Shown piece after piece: positions 1-9,600 of a stretch of DNA of 64,000 bases. The notes below the pieces were generated by a model. The model was not told the origin of the DNA and did not search any database. It saw only the letters and a program-made list of their open reading frames with translations. A program made the position numbers and the translations under genes. Numbering within the stretch: position 1 is the stretch's first letter; each line of letters opens with the position of its first letter. Source of the stretch: Micavibrio sp. Its GTDB lineage: Bacteria > Pseudomonadota > Alphaproteobacteria > Micavibrionales > Micavibrionaceae. The stretch is from the NCBI GenBank assembly GCA_030824965.1, contig JAPJQV010000009.1, forward strand, positions 1-64,000. The letters run 5' to 3'.

Positions 1-1
1 G

Positions 2-835
2 GTCGTACAGGCCTTTCTAGCCCTGACATCACCTGAATTGCGGCGGAAGATCGGCGAGCTTCAGGTTATTCTGTATCTTGTCACGGTATTGTCTAAAGCC
101 TGTAAGAACCGCTTGCCCGAAGAAATCTATACCCAGATCGAGCGAAGCCCTTCTTTGGTAAAGGCCAAAGACAAGATGGCATCGGCGGATGACCAGACTC
201 TTGCCAAGGCGGTCAAGGATAAGAGGCTTGATCTGAATAAGCGGTGCATGGCTTCGTGGCTTCTGTGGGGAACGAGCAAATTCCCGTCCGATTTCATGCC
301 CAAGCGTTCGTTTTCAAGACTGGCTGAACCGTCTTTGCTGGCTTTGCCGATCAGCCCCAATATAACCCAAGCCTGTCTTCGGGCCTTACCAAAGACACAA
401 TGGCCTCTGGCGGGGTTTCTTCCCCTGATCGTGCACAGGATGCAGTCCGAAAAAGTCGAGGCAATAGAGGCGAGTATCGAGCCTGCAATCACTGTTGAGG
501 GCGTTCCGCTCTACGCCTTGGATACTTTCACCCGTGGAGGGCAAGCCGCCTTTAGAGAGCTTCGTAACAGTGTCAAAGAATTGCAGGAATTCACCCTGAA
601 GCAAATCGGATTGGCAGTGTTTTATCTGGAGGGCCGGACGCTCAATAAATACCTAACCTCGCCGTTTCTTGATGAAATGCAGAAAGGCGGGGAGTATGCC
701 GATATTGTCTCGGCAGGCTTATGCCACGCACGATACTTGGGCCTAAAAGAAACGCTGATCGAACACTGGCCGCGCCTTCAGGAAATCCGAGAGCGTATTC
801 TCAAGCGTATGCTGGTAAGGGGTGATCAATGGTAG
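2..835 (+). CDS. Unrecognised protein, 5' end outside window, coupled to integrase
   Basis: The reading frame is open from the first complete codon of the window, so the gene very probably begins to the left; the TTG at 38 is only an internal candidate start. The visible 277 residues have no signal peptide, no clear membrane segment and no motif I recognise. They look like a soluble, mostly helical, basic protein. The stop (833-835) overlaps the ATG of the tyrosine recombinase at 829, which implies translational coupling. Genes placed directly before integrases often encode accessory factors of integration or excision, but that is only inferred from position. No function is assigned. Confidence 0.75.
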   Translation, partial: VVQAFLALTSPELRRKIGELQVILYLVTVLSKACKNRLPEEIYTQIERSPSLVKAKDKMASADDQTLAKAVKDKRLDLNKRCMASWLLWGTSKFPSDFMPKRSFSRLAEPSLLALPISPNITQACLRALPKTQWPLAGFLPLIVHRMQSEKVEAIEASIEPAITVEGVPLYALDTFTRGGQAAFRELRNSVKELQEFTLKQIGLAVFYLEGRTLNKYLTSPFLDEMQKGGEYADIVSAGLCHARYLGLKETLIEHWPRLQEIRERILKRMLVRGDQW

Positions 836-1749
836 ATTTAATCCAAACCAATCAGCTTGCCGCCTATGGAGAGAAGGTAAAGCTGTATGTCGATAATTCC
901 TTGTCCGAGAACTCACGTAAAGCCTACCGCGCTGATTTTGAGCATTTTAAAAGCTGGGGCGGCTCTGTACCTTCAACTCCTGAAATGGTGGCGGCGTATC
1001 TGTCGGATCATGCTGAGAGCCTGTCTATGGCCACGCTGCAACGTCGATTGGTCAGCATAGGCAAAGCGAACAATGTGGCGGGATTTGCGAACCCAGCGCA
1101 AAGCATTCTCGTTAAAACGACGTTCAAGGGAATACGCCGATTGCATGCCAAGCCGCAGCGTCTGGTTCAGCCGATCTTGAAGGAAGACATCATTATGATG
1201 CTCTCCAAGCTGGCCGATACGCCACAGAGCAAGCGTGATGCGGCTTTGATCATGCTGGCCTTCTGTGGGGCATTCAGGCGGAGCGAATTAATTCAGATAC
1301 GATGTGATGATGTTCGCTTCATTCTTGAAGGTTTAGTTGTAAGGTTACAACGATCCAAAACTGATCAGTTTGGCGAAGGGCGAGAGATTGGCATTCCGTT
1401 TGGAAACGGACGCGTCTGTCCTGTGAGGGCGGTTCAAACATGGATGGAAGCTATCGGGGGCACTGGATATTTATTTAGGCCAGTTCAGAAGGGCGGGACG
1501 ATTTCATCTGAAAATCTATCTGGGCATGCCATCGCTGAAATCATCAAGCGTCTTGTAAAATCTATAGGCCATAACCCTGCTGAATATTCAGGTCATTCGA
1601 CACGGGCAGGGTTTGCGACCAGTGCAGCCCAAGCCGGAAAGTCTTCGTGGAATATCAGGCGGCAGACGGGCCATAAAAGTGACCAAATGCTAAATCGCTA
1701 TATTCGGCAAGGAAACCTGTTCAAAGACAATGCCGCCGCCCTGTTCTAA
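829..1749 (+). CDS. Tyrosine recombinase / site-specific integrase (XerC/D-like)
   Basis: The 306-aa product fits the phage-integrase family. An N-terminal SAM-like core-binding domain (about residues 14-105) precedes the catalytic domain (about 115-300). The catalytic residues are all visible: Arg150 in FRRSEL, Lys177 in SKTD, His256 and Arg259 in HSTR, His282 in TGHKS, and the nucleophile Tyr291 in RYIRQ. The enzyme should therefore be active. Its ATG overlaps the stop of the upstream gene. It most likely integrates and excises the element that carries the metal-efflux genes downstream. The tRNA 3'-end fragment at 12948-12964 is the natural candidate for one of its attachment sites. A housekeeping Xer role is less likely given the island-like neighbours. 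Confidence 0.93.
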   Translation: MVDLIQTNQLAAYGEKVKLYVDNSLSENSRKAYRADFEHFKSWGGSVPSTPEMVAAYLSDHAESLSMATLQRRLVSIGKANNVAGFANPAQSILVKTTFKGIRRLHAKPQRLVQPILKEDIIMMLSKLADTPQSKRDAALIMLAFCGAFRRSELIQIRCDDVRFILEGLVVRLQRSKTDQFGEGREIGIPFGNGRVCPVRAVQTWMEAIGGTGYLFRPVQKGGTISSENLSGHAIAEIIKRLVKSIGHNPAEYSGHSTRAGFATSAAQAGKSSWNIRRQTGHKSDQMLNRYIRQGNLFKDNAAALF

Positions 1750-1775
1750 GACTATTACTTTGGCTATCATTAGGT

Positions 1776-2525
1776 ATGAGCAAATTTACCTTGGAATTTC
1801 TTAAGGCTGTAAACGAATGGCAGCGTGGCGGCGATGCACGAAGGAAGCATTATATAGGTGAGCGTATCAAACATCTTTCAGCATCGCTTCCAGATAAATT
1901 TACGCAATGCAACCTCGTCGTTTATCGTCGGCTCGCATTAAAAAAAGGTTCGTTGTGGGAGCTAATTGCAGATGGTCAACTGAAAGAAAGCATCTCTGCT
2001 TGGACTGTGGACTTTGCAGTAGCAAAGAACCTAAAAAACGGCGTGCCTAAAGCTGGCATTCAAGGCGTAATTCTCAGTAAGTCTCCAATATCTGGGGCCT
2101 ACAAAGTGATATTAAATCTTTCTACTCTTTATGCGGATGACGAGTTTCTGACTCAAGCTCATGATATGAGGGGGCAAATTGCAGGGTATGAATATGGAAT
2201 TGGGCAGTTCGGTGCTTCTCAATCAGAGGTCATAATAGAAACTCCTAAAATATCAGCGACCGATATTTATTCCTTAGGTGGTTATTCTAGCGATTTTGAA
2301 ACAATTCTAAAGCTTGTATTTGGTATACGGTATTCGGCTTCTGACAGATTATGGTTACGGAATTTTCTTGCACAACAGAAAATAGGACTCGGTGCTTGTT
2401 GGATAGATGGTGAGTCTAAAGACAGAGTGATCCAAAATTTAGTAGTTCGTATACCTGAACTGAAAGCGCGTAAAGCTGAGCAGGACGCTGCCAAGAAGCA
2501 CCACAAAAAGCGTAAATCTCCGTAA
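1776..2525 (+). CDS. Hypothetical protein, island cargo
   Basis: A 249-aa protein that I do not recognise. It starts 26 nt after the integrase stop with a weak ribosome site. There is no signal peptide or transmembrane segment. The middle (about 85-165) has alternating hydrophobic pattern consistent with beta strands, and the C-terminus is strongly basic (AKKHHKKRKSP), which suggests nucleic-acid contact but does not prove it. It lies between the integrase and a large inverted-repeat element, so it is probably island cargo or an accessory gene. Real-gene status rests on its length and its placement in line with the integrase. Confidence 0.6.
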   Translation: MSKFTLEFLKAVNEWQRGGDARRKHYIGERIKHLSASLPDKFTQCNLVVYRRLALKKGSLWELIADGQLKESISAWTVDFAVAKNLKNGVPKAGIQGVILSKSPISGAYKVILNLSTLYADDEFLTQAHDMRGQIAGYEYGIGQFGASQSEVIIETPKISATDIYSLGGYSSDFETILKLVFGIRYSASDRLWLRNFLAQQKIGLGACWIDGESKDRVIQNLVVRIPELKARKAEQDAAKKHHKKRKSP

Positions 2526-2579
2526 CTACACTTGTCTATAAGATAGGAATTGCCTACGATAATTCTGCGATTTAATTCG

Positions 2580-2724
2580 CCGGGACTTTAGAACCCCGCA
2601 ATAGTCGGTGACGTGTCCGTCATCACGTCGCTTCTCGACCTTTGGCCGGGAGGCGGCGGCGTATGTCCAAAGCTCCGGCTTAAAGGCCGTCGCGGTCGTA
2701 CTATTGCGGCTTCTAAACTCCCGG
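2580..2724. repeat. 145-nt element with long imperfect terminal inverted repeats
   Basis: The left arm 2580-2605 and right arm 2700-2724 are reverse complements with one mismatch and one small bulge; the 10-nt core ccgcaatagt / actattgcgg is perfect. A second inner complementarity joins about 2635-2651 with about 2674-2692, so the whole stretch can fold as one long branched hairpin. It lies between two island genes and contains no convincing gene. It could be a MITE-like insertion, a structured RNA or a recombination site. I could not find integron attC consensus ends or a clear target duplication. Confidence 0.6.
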
Positions 2725-2771
2725 TCACCAGAAGAAATTTTGGTGGCCGTTTCGCATTTTAGGGAGGAAAT

Positions 2772-3113
2772 ATGGACTACGCGAAATTATATCCGGCAAC
2801 ACATGGCAAGTATTTTAAGCCGCAAGACATGATGAAGATCATGAAGGAGATCGAGGGCGATCCTAAAGCAGCAGAGGCGGCTTCTATGGCTTCATTACAT
2901 GACCCCAATATCTTGCTTCTTTTATCAGTCTTTGTGGGTGTTCTAGGCATTGATCGTATGTATGTGGGGCAGATCGTCCTTGGAATTCTCAAGCTGCTGA
3001 CATTGGGAGGATACTTTATCTGGTGGATTATAGACCTCATAACAGTCGTGAACAGAACCAAGGAGCTAAATTTTAAGATAGTTATGGATTATATAAAACT
3101 GTCTAAAGGGTAG
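2772..3113 (+). CDS. TM2-domain membrane protein
   Basis: The 113-aa protein has a soluble N-terminus (1-45) and then the TM2 domain pattern: a first helix around LLLLSVFVGVLGIDRMYVG, a short polar turn, and a second helix containing LGGYFIWWIIDLI (about residues 47-92). The G-x-x-G-x-D-R-x-Y-x-G stretch is typical of the family. The start is fixed by a strong ribosome site (agggaggaaat) directly upstream of the ATG at 2772. TM2 proteins are small inner-membrane proteins of mostly unknown role, common next to mobile-element cargo. An overlapping frame at 2608-2832 lies mainly in the inverted-repeat element and is not credible. Confidence 0.85.
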   Translation: MDYAKLYPATHGKYFKPQDMMKIMKEIEGDPKAAEAASMASLHDPNILLLLSVFVGVLGIDRMYVGQIVLGILKLLTLGGYFIWWIIDLITVVNRTKELNFKIVMDYIKLSKG

Positions 3114-3152
3114 TTCTTGCGTCAAGCTTAAAATTTTCGCATATTTTGATCG

Positions 3153-3194
3153 CGCCAGATGTAATCCAATCCCCCGGACAACATCTGGCGTTTT
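3153..3194 (+). terminator. Terminator-like hairpin after the TM2 gene
   Basis: Perfect 10-bp arms cgccagatgt (3153-3162) and acatctggcg (3181-3190) with an 18-nt loop are followed by TTTT. It lies 40 nt after the TM2 stop. The loop is longer than usual, so termination may be weak. Confidence 0.55.
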
Positions 3195-3234
3195 CCATTG
3201 CCAAAAATGTAAGTTGGAGAAGGCTTAGTCCACT

Positions 3235-3711
3235 ATGTCGGAAGAATTGAAACTCTTCTTTTTAAACTTTGTTATAAAGCCTTTCCAAGCATGGACCGAT
3301 GATGAGAAGTGTGAATGGAAGGCAATGGCAGTGGCTAATGGAATTAACGCTCTTGTAGAACATGCTTTTCAGTCGTCAAATCCAAGTATTCCCGCTGGTA
3401 GCGACGAATACAAATTAAAGTTTGGAAATTTCCGAAGGAGCCTGCGTACTGCTGAATATCACGATCATGTTCGAGCGGTAGCGGAAGTTTTTAAGCATGG
3501 AGAACTGATCCGAAAAACTTCACCGTCTAGGTTTACTGAAATGAGGATCAGGGATGCTGGTGCTTTCAGTAATGATTTCAGCGATGATTTTGATGTCGTT
3601 CGACCGCAAATCGGTTTTCCTTTCGAAGCCGTAGATGGACTTGATACATGGGTGACATTACGAAGTGTTGTCGAAGAATGTATACAAGAGTGGCGAGAAC
3701 GCCTTCAGTAA
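3235..3711 (+). CDS. Hypothetical protein, island cargo
   Basis: A 158-aa soluble protein without signal peptide, membrane segment or motif that I recognise. The N-terminal half is helical and charged, with tryptophans (QAWTDDEKCEWKA). The C-terminus ends in a helical segment rich in Glu and Arg. It stands alone between a terminator-like hairpin and the metal-resistance genes, which start 80 nt downstream. No function can be proposed. Confidence that it is a real gene is moderate, from length and lack of a competing frame. Confidence 0.55.
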   Translation: MSEELKLFFLNFVIKPFQAWTDDEKCEWKAMAVANGINALVEHAFQSSNPSIPAGSDEYKLKFGNFRRSLRTAEYHDHVRAVAEVFKHGELIRKTSPSRFTEMRIRDAGAFSNDFSDDFDVVRPQIGFPFEAVDGLDTWVTLRSVVEECIQEWRERLQ

Positions 3712-3791
3712 CACTTCATCCTCGGTAATATTCAATTATCGAAGGTAAATTTGATTGCAAATTTGATCTGACTAACTTAGTTTTACTCTCA

Positions 3792-4139
3792 ATGCAAAAG
3801 GTCTTTCGTAGCTTTATGAACCTCTTCGTCGCCATAACTTTGGCGGCATTTACCATGTCTGTAGTCCCTTCGACAGTTATGACATCAACTGCCAATGCCG
3901 ATACATCTATCGTCCATATTGCTGATAGCCAGAAAGATGACCCAGCGCATGAAAAAAACGGCCAGTGCGATGATGGGTGCTGTATCAGTCATTGTTTTTG
4001 CGCTGGCTATGCTATTCCGGTAACTCAAACCATTTCCACCCCTGTGGTTCATGCTCTAGCTGTCATCGTTGACCAAAACCAAAAGGTTGATGGCACATCG
4101 GCTCGCCCCCAGCTGCGTCCTCGCCGTATCCTTGCTTAA
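3792..4139 (+). CDS. Small secreted Cys/His-rich protein preceding metal efflux operon (CzcI-like position)
   Basis: The 115-aa product has an N-terminal export signal (hydrophobic stretch about 10-28, likely cleavage after TANA near residue 36). A short His/Asp/Cys cluster follows, including HEKNGQCDDGCC and HCFC at about residues 54-74, which looks like a metal-binding patch. It lies first in line with the czcCBA genes. Small periplasmic proteins of this design occur at the head of cobalt-zinc-cadmium efflux operons and are thought to sense or buffer metal; the assignment here is by layout and composition, not by clear homology. Confidence 0.65.
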   Translation: MQKVFRSFMNLFVAITLAAFTMSVVPSTVMTSTANADTSIVHIADSQKDDPAHEKNGQCDDGCCISHCFCAGYAIPVTQTISTPVVHALAVIVDQNQKVDGTSARPQLRPRRILA

Positions 4140-4210
4140 TGCATTCAAGCTTTAACGCTGTGCCAGCCGCCTTTTGGTGGATCTGAAACGTATTTACAAG
4201 GAAATACCTT

Positions 4211-4417
4211 ATGCCATTTTCTATTCAACACGCCTCATGCGTGGCTGTCCTGCTATTCGTAGGCCTAACTCTGTCAGCCTGTTCCACTGCGGAAAAACCT
4301 AGCAGGAAATATTCCATTCAAGACTGTAAGCAAATGCACGGTCGTGGAAATATCTCGCTTAAAGAATGGCGGGAATGCCGTTTCACCGGCCAAGTGCTGC
4401 GCCTCAAAAAGCAATAG
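4211..4417 (+). CDS. Small lipoprotein in metal efflux operon
   Basis: This 68-aa protein has a type II signal peptide with lipobox LSAC (Cys at about residue 24). A short charged mature part with two more cysteines follows. The start at 4211 is supported by aaggaaa a few nt upstream. The stop at 4415-4417 sits inside the ribosome site of the outer-membrane factor gene (taggagg), so the genes are translated together. Its role is unknown. A periplasmic metal-buffering or assembly role in the efflux complex is inference from position only. Confidence 0.7.
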   Translation: MPFSIQHASCVAVLLFVGLTLSACSTAEKPSRKYSIQDCKQMHGRGNISLKEWRECRFTGQVLRLKKQ

Positions 4418-4425
4418 GAGGCCTT

Positions 4426-5667
4426 ATGCGAATTATGCTAACCACAATGATTGGCCTAGCCTTATGCAGCACGTCTTCATGGGCAAAAGGCGGCCAAGCC
4501 ATGTCTTTAGATTTGGCTATTGAACAGGCTCTACAAAACGCACCTGAAATTGTACGAAGCGATGCTTTAAATAAAGCAGCAGACGGCGCAAGAGGTCAAT
4601 CAACCGCTTGGGCAAATCCACAACTGGCTATCGAAGCTGAAAATATTGGCGGCAGTGGGGCATACAAGGGCTATGATAGCGCCGAAACGACAGCTTCTAT
4701 CAGTCAACTGGTAGAAATTGGCGGCAAACGCTCTGCCCGTCGTTATATTGCCGAGCGCGATCAGGCATTGGCTAGACTGAACCAGAATAGCGAAGCCTTG
4801 AATGTCGTTCGCCAGGTTAAAATGGCTTTTGCACAAGCGGCAGTTGCACAGGAACGCCTCAAGCTAGCCCGTCAGCAATCAAAACTGGCAGATGATATTC
4901 TAGGCGGTGTTAAGCGCCGTGTCGATGCCGCCGCCGATCCGCTTTATCAAAAGAATAAGGCAAGGATAGCGCAAGCCTCGTCCGGTCTTGCTTTGAAAAA
5001 AGCCGAGAGGGAACAGAATACAGCTTTAGCGGTTCTTGGTCAGTTGACTGGACATGCGGTCGAGAAAGTCCAGACTGATGCCTTTCATAAAATAACCCAG
5101 CCTGCTGAATTGGATATCATCGAACCGGATTTGGTTATTACCCGCGAAGATTTGGAAGTTGAGAAGTCCAAGGCATCTTATGTGCTGGAACGTGCAAATG
5201 CCGTTCCAGACCCTACGATCACTGCTGGCGTCCGTAATTTCAGAGAAGATGACGAAAACGCTTTTGTCGTTGGCGTCTCATTTCCGATCCCTATCTTAAA
5301 CCTTAACCGAGGAAATATCCAAAAGGCAGGTTATGAAATTGCGGCCCGTGATGCTGAGCGCAAGCAAACTATTCGCGATGCCAAGGCCGAAATAATGGAA
5401 CGTCAGAGGCTACTTTCCGATGCTTATCAGGAAGCCAAGACTCTGCAAGATGATATTCTGCCCGAAGCGGAAGCTGCTTTGAAGGATGCGCGGCGGGGTT
5501 ATAACGCAGGCTCTTTTGCTTATCTCGACGTGCTGGATGCACAAAGAACGCTTTTTGAAAGCAAGACGGCCTATCTGGACGCGCTTCTCGAATATCAAAC
5601 TAATTTGGCAGAAGTCGAATATCTAACGGCCCCTGTAACTTCACCGGAGACAAAAAAATGGGATTGA
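4426..5667 (+). CDS. czcC: Outer-membrane efflux channel, CzcC/CusC (TolC) family
   Basis: A 413-aa outer-membrane factor of an RND tripartite pump. The ATG at 4426 is chosen because aggagg lies 8 nt before it and because the protein then begins with a clean signal peptide ending SSWA. Two repeats of the OEP domain (about 30-200 and 220-400) carry the long helical segments of the periplasmic tunnel, with typical pieces such as LDLAIEQAL near the N-terminus and YLDVLDAQRTLFE near the C-terminus. The stop overlaps the start of the membrane-fusion gene by 10 nt. With its neighbours it should export divalent metal cations across both membranes. Confidence 0.9.
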   Translation: MRIMLTTMIGLALCSTSSWAKGGQAMSLDLAIEQALQNAPEIVRSDALNKAADGARGQSTAWANPQLAIEAENIGGSGAYKGYDSAETTASISQLVEIGGKRSARRYIAERDQALARLNQNSEALNVVRQVKMAFAQAAVAQERLKLARQQSKLADDILGGVKRRVDAAADPLYQKNKARIAQASSGLALKKAEREQNTALAVLGQLTGHAVEKVQTDAFHKITQPAELDIIEPDLVITREDLEVEKSKASYVLERANAVPDPTITAGVRNFREDDENAFVVGVSFPIPILNLNRGNIQKAGYEIAARDAERKQTIRDAKAEIMERQRLLSDAYQEAKTLQDDILPEAEAALKDARRGYNAGSFAYLDVLDAQRTLFESKTAYLDALLEYQTNLAEVEYLTAPVTSPETKKWD

Positions 5668-6653
5668 AAACGATTATTTTAACTGGCGTAGCCGTGATTG
5701 CTTTGGGCACAGCGGGTTTCGTATCTTATGAAACTTTTGCAGGTGACGATCATGACCATACAGAAGAAAAATACGAAGAAGCCGGACATTCAGAAGAAGA
5801 TGAAGGCCATGAGCATGGTGGCGAAGAAGAGCATGGCGATAGTACGAAGATAAGTGATGCATCCGCACAAGCCATGAACATCGAGGTTCTAAAAGCTGGC
5901 CCCGCAATGGTTCATCAAACCATCAGCCTGACGGGAAAGATTATCCTTAATCAGGATAGAACGGCACAGGTCAGGGCCAGATTTCCCGGCGTTATTAAAT
6001 CGGCTGATAAAAGTGTCGGCGATCAAGTAAAGAAAGGCGACGAGCTGGCGACTGTCGAAAGCAATCAGAGCCTGCAAACTTATTCCGTTTCTTCACCGCT
6101 GGATGGCGTGGTTATTACCCGTAATGCCGCCATTGGCGGATTGGCTGGCGATGAGCCTGTCTATGTGATTGCCGATCTAAGCCAGCTGTGGGCCGAATTT
6201 TTTGTTTTCTCAAGGGATATGGACAGGATCGCGACAGGCCAGAAAGTGGATGTTTTAAGTTTAAGTGATACATCGACCAGCGCAGAAGCTGTAATTACAA
6301 ACCTCCTGCCTACGGCTGAAAGCTCCAGCCAAACGGTCGTAGCACGCGTGACACTTGATAACGCCGACAATAAATGGCGTTCCGGTATGACGGTTCGCGG
6401 CGATGTTGTCTTGTCCGAAAAGGAAGTGGCCTTGGCTGTTAAAACTTCCGCCATACAGCGGCAGGAAGGCGCACAAGTTGTCTATGTCAAGGAAGGCGAC
6501 ACTTACGAGATGCGCAAAGTCGGAACAGGTCAGTCAGATCGCGAATGGACGGAAATCATAAGCGGTATCGAAACGGGGGAAGACTATGTCGCGACCAACA
6601 GTTTTGTCGTCAAAGCCGATATTGGCAAATCTGCCGCCGAACATGAACACTAA
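5658..6653 (+). CDS. czcB: Membrane-fusion protein of metal RND pump, CzcB/CusB family
   Basis: A 331-aa periplasmic adaptor. An N-terminal membrane anchor or signal (about 5-27) is followed by a His/Asp/Glu-rich stretch (about 30-62; DDHDHTEE, HEHGGEEEHGD) that probably binds metal. The barrel-sandwich/lipoyl region lies at about 90-165 (VKKGDELATVES), then a beta barrel and the membrane-proximal domain. The C-terminus again ends in His (AEHEH). It is shorter than many CzcB proteins because the coiled-coil hairpin is almost absent, as in several heavy-metal adaptors. It links the inner-membrane pump downstream to the channel upstream. Confidence 0.9.
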   Translation: MGLKTIILTGVAVIALGTAGFVSYETFAGDDHDHTEEKYEEAGHSEEDEGHEHGGEEEHGDSTKISDASAQAMNIEVLKAGPAMVHQTISLTGKIILNQDRTAQVRARFPGVIKSADKSVGDQVKKGDELATVESNQSLQTYSVSSPLDGVVITRNAAIGGLAGDEPVYVIADLSQLWAEFFVFSRDMDRIATGQKVDVLSLSDTSTSAEAVITNLLPTAESSSQTVVARVTLDNADNKWRSGMTVRGDVVLSEKEVALAVKTSAIQRQEGAQVVYVKEGDTYEMRKVGTGQSDREWTEIISGIETGEDYVATNSFVVKADIGKSAAEHEH

Positions 6654-6668
6654 TAATCAGAGGCTGAC

Positions 6669-9600
6669 ATGATAGAAAAATTACTCAATTTCTCCCTGCG
6701 CCAGCGTTATTTGATTGTGCTGCTGGTCGCCGCCGTTTCCGCTTTTGGCGTGTATTCACTCAGAAGCCTTCCTATTGATGCCGTGCCGGATGTTACGAAC
6801 AATCAGGTGCAGATAAATACAGCAGCTCCTGCACTTTCGCCGGAAGAAGTAGAAAAGCAGGTCACATTTCCGGTTGAAACCGCTTTGGCGGGCATACCGG
6901 GGCTGGAAAGCACCAGATCGATTTCAAGAAATGGCTTTTCGCAAGTCACCGCTATCTTCTCGGATGATGTAGATACTTATTTTGCCCGTCAGCAGGTAGG
7001 GGAACGTATCGGTGAGGCGCGTGAAAACCTACCGGAAGGCGCAGACCCTGTCATGGGAGCCATTTCAACGGGCCTTGGCGAAATTTACATGTGGACGGTG
7101 AAATTCAAAGACCGCGACCCGAAAGCGAAAGTAGCGAATGGTGAACCCGGCTGGCAGAGTGATGGCAGTTATATGACGCCCGAAGGCCAGCGCCTTCGTA
7201 AAGATTATGAACTGGCGGGATATTTACGCACGGTTCAGGACTGGATCATACGCCCGCAATTAAAAGGCGTGACGGGGGTGGCAGGTGTAGATGCAATTGG
7301 CGGGTATGTGAAGCAATATCATGTAATGCCTGATCCGGAAAAACTGGTTTCTTTAGGAATAAGCTTTAGTGACGTTATCGAGGTTGTCGAGAAAAACAAT
7401 CACAGCATCGGCGCTGGTTATGTTGAGCGCAATGGTGAAGCCTATGTTGTCCGTTCCGATGGCAGGATTGATACAGCCGAACAATTGGCCAATATAGTCG
7501 TAGCCAACAGGCGCGGTATACCAATTTATCTGAAAGATATTGCCGAAATAGGTATCGGTAAAGAACTGCGCACAGGCTCTGCTAGTGAAAACGGGCAGGA
7601 AGTCGTGGTTGGCACAGCCCTTATGCTAATTGGTGCTAATAGTCGTATTGTGTCTGATGCCGTCGACCAGAAATTGCAGGAAGTCAATAAAAGCCTGCCG
7701 GAAGGTATTGAGGCAAAGACTGTCCTCAATCGGACAAAACTCGTTAATGCTACTATCAATACGGTTGAAAAGAACCTGACGGAAGGCGCACTACTGGTCA
7801 TTGCGGTTTTATTCCTCCTGTTAGGTAACATCCGCGCAGCCCTCATCACAGCAGCAGTTATTCCGGTTGCCATGCTGATGACTGCAATTGGTATGCAGCG
7901 GTTCAATATCAGCGGAAACCTGATGAGCCTTGGCGCTTTGGATTTCGGTTTAATTGTCGATGGGGCCGTTATTATTACCGAGAATTGTCTGGCCCGTCTA
8001 GGACACAGGCAGCATCAAGAAGGGCGTCTTCTTACCCTTCAAGAACGTATGCATGAAGTCATGCTTGCCAGTCGTGAAATGATCCAGCCATCCGTATTCG
8101 GCCAGGCGATTATCATCATGGTGTATATTCCGCTCCTGACGTTTACAGGCGTTGAAGGCAAGATGTTCGAGCCGATGGCTGTAACTGTTATTCTCGCGCT
8201 GGTAACGGCCTTTATCCTTTCGCTTACCTTTATTCCGGCAATGCTGGCGATTTTCGTTACAGGCCGTGTTGAAGAAAAAGAAAGTAAAGTCATCCATAAG
8301 GCAAAAGACGCTTACACGCCCATGCTCAAAGCTTCGATGAAAGCGCCTATCGTCTTTATCGGTGCGTCCGTCTTGGCTTTTGTAGGAGCTGTATTGCTGT
8401 TCTTCTCTATGGGGCAGGAATTTATCCCGCAACTTGATGAGAAAGACGTCGCCATGCACGCCATGCGCATCCCTAGCACATCGCTTTCCCAATCTCAGGC
8501 CATGCAATTTGAAGTAGAAAAGGCCGTCGCCAAATTACCGGAAGTGGCTTTTATCTATTCCAAGACAGGAACAGCAGAAATGGCAGCAGACCCGATGCCG
8601 CCAAACGTGTCGGACACGTTTATTATCTTCAAAGATCGTAAAGAATGGCCCGATCCGGACTTAGCTAAAAATGAATTGGTCGAAAAACTGCAAGACGCTG
8701 TCAGCAAAATTCCCGGCAATAATTATGAGTTTACCCAACCCATCCAGATGCGGTTCAACGAACTAATCTCAGGTGTACGAAGCGATGTGGCAGTCAAAGT
8801 CTATGGCGATAATTTCGCAGCAATGGAAGCGACCGCTGCGCAAATAGCCAAAACTTTGCAGGGCGTTCAGGGGGCAGCTGATGTTAAAGTCGAGCAGACT
8901 TCGGGCCTTCCCATGTTGGAAATCAAACTCGATAAGCCAGCTATCGCGCGATATGGCCTAAATGTCAGCGATGTTCTGGACGTTCTGGCGATTGCCGTAG
9001 GCGGCAAGGAAGCCGGATTGGTTTTTCAAGGTGACCAGCGCTTTGATATCATGGTGCGTTTGTCGGAGGGGCAGCGAAATGATTTCTCGGCGATAGAAAA
9101 CTTGCCAATCCTGTTGCCCGATGAGCAGGATACAAGTGATGCTGGTTTAGCTCAGCATAAGCGTCCGCTCTATATCCCTTTAAATGAAGTGGCTATGCTG
9201 GAAGTAAAAGATGGTCCGAACCAGATAAGCCGTGAGAACGGAAAGCGGCGTATCGTGGTTCAAGCCAATGTCCGTGATCGCGACATAGCGTCTTTTGTCG
9301 AAGATGCCATGATGGCTCTAGACCAAAAGGTGAAGCTGCCAGCAGGCTATTGGCTCGAATGGGGCGGTCAGTTCAAAAACCTTGAAGAAGCAAAGGCGCG
9401 TCTGGGTATTGTCGTACCAGCTTGTTTCTTCGCCATTTTCCTTCTGTTGTTCACGGCGCTAGGTTCGGTAAGACAAGCCTTACTGGTTTTTAGCGGCGTC
9501 CCGCTGGCATTAACTGGAGGCATCGTGACTCTGTGGCTGCGGGATATGCCGTTTTCTATTTCGGCGGCTGTGGGTTTGATTGCTCTGTCCGGCGTTGCAG

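Noticed and set aside
2580..2724. Integron attC site
   Set aside because: The foldable structure invites the idea, but the conserved RYYYAAC and GTTRRRY ends are not present, and there is no integron integrase.
2608..2832. 74-aa frame upstream of and overlapping the TM2 gene
   Set aside because: It lies mostly inside the inverted-repeat element, has no ribosome site, and overlaps the start of a well-supported gene.
7998..8507. 169-aa frame opposite czcA
   Set aside because: Antisense shadow rich in His and Arg, no start signal.
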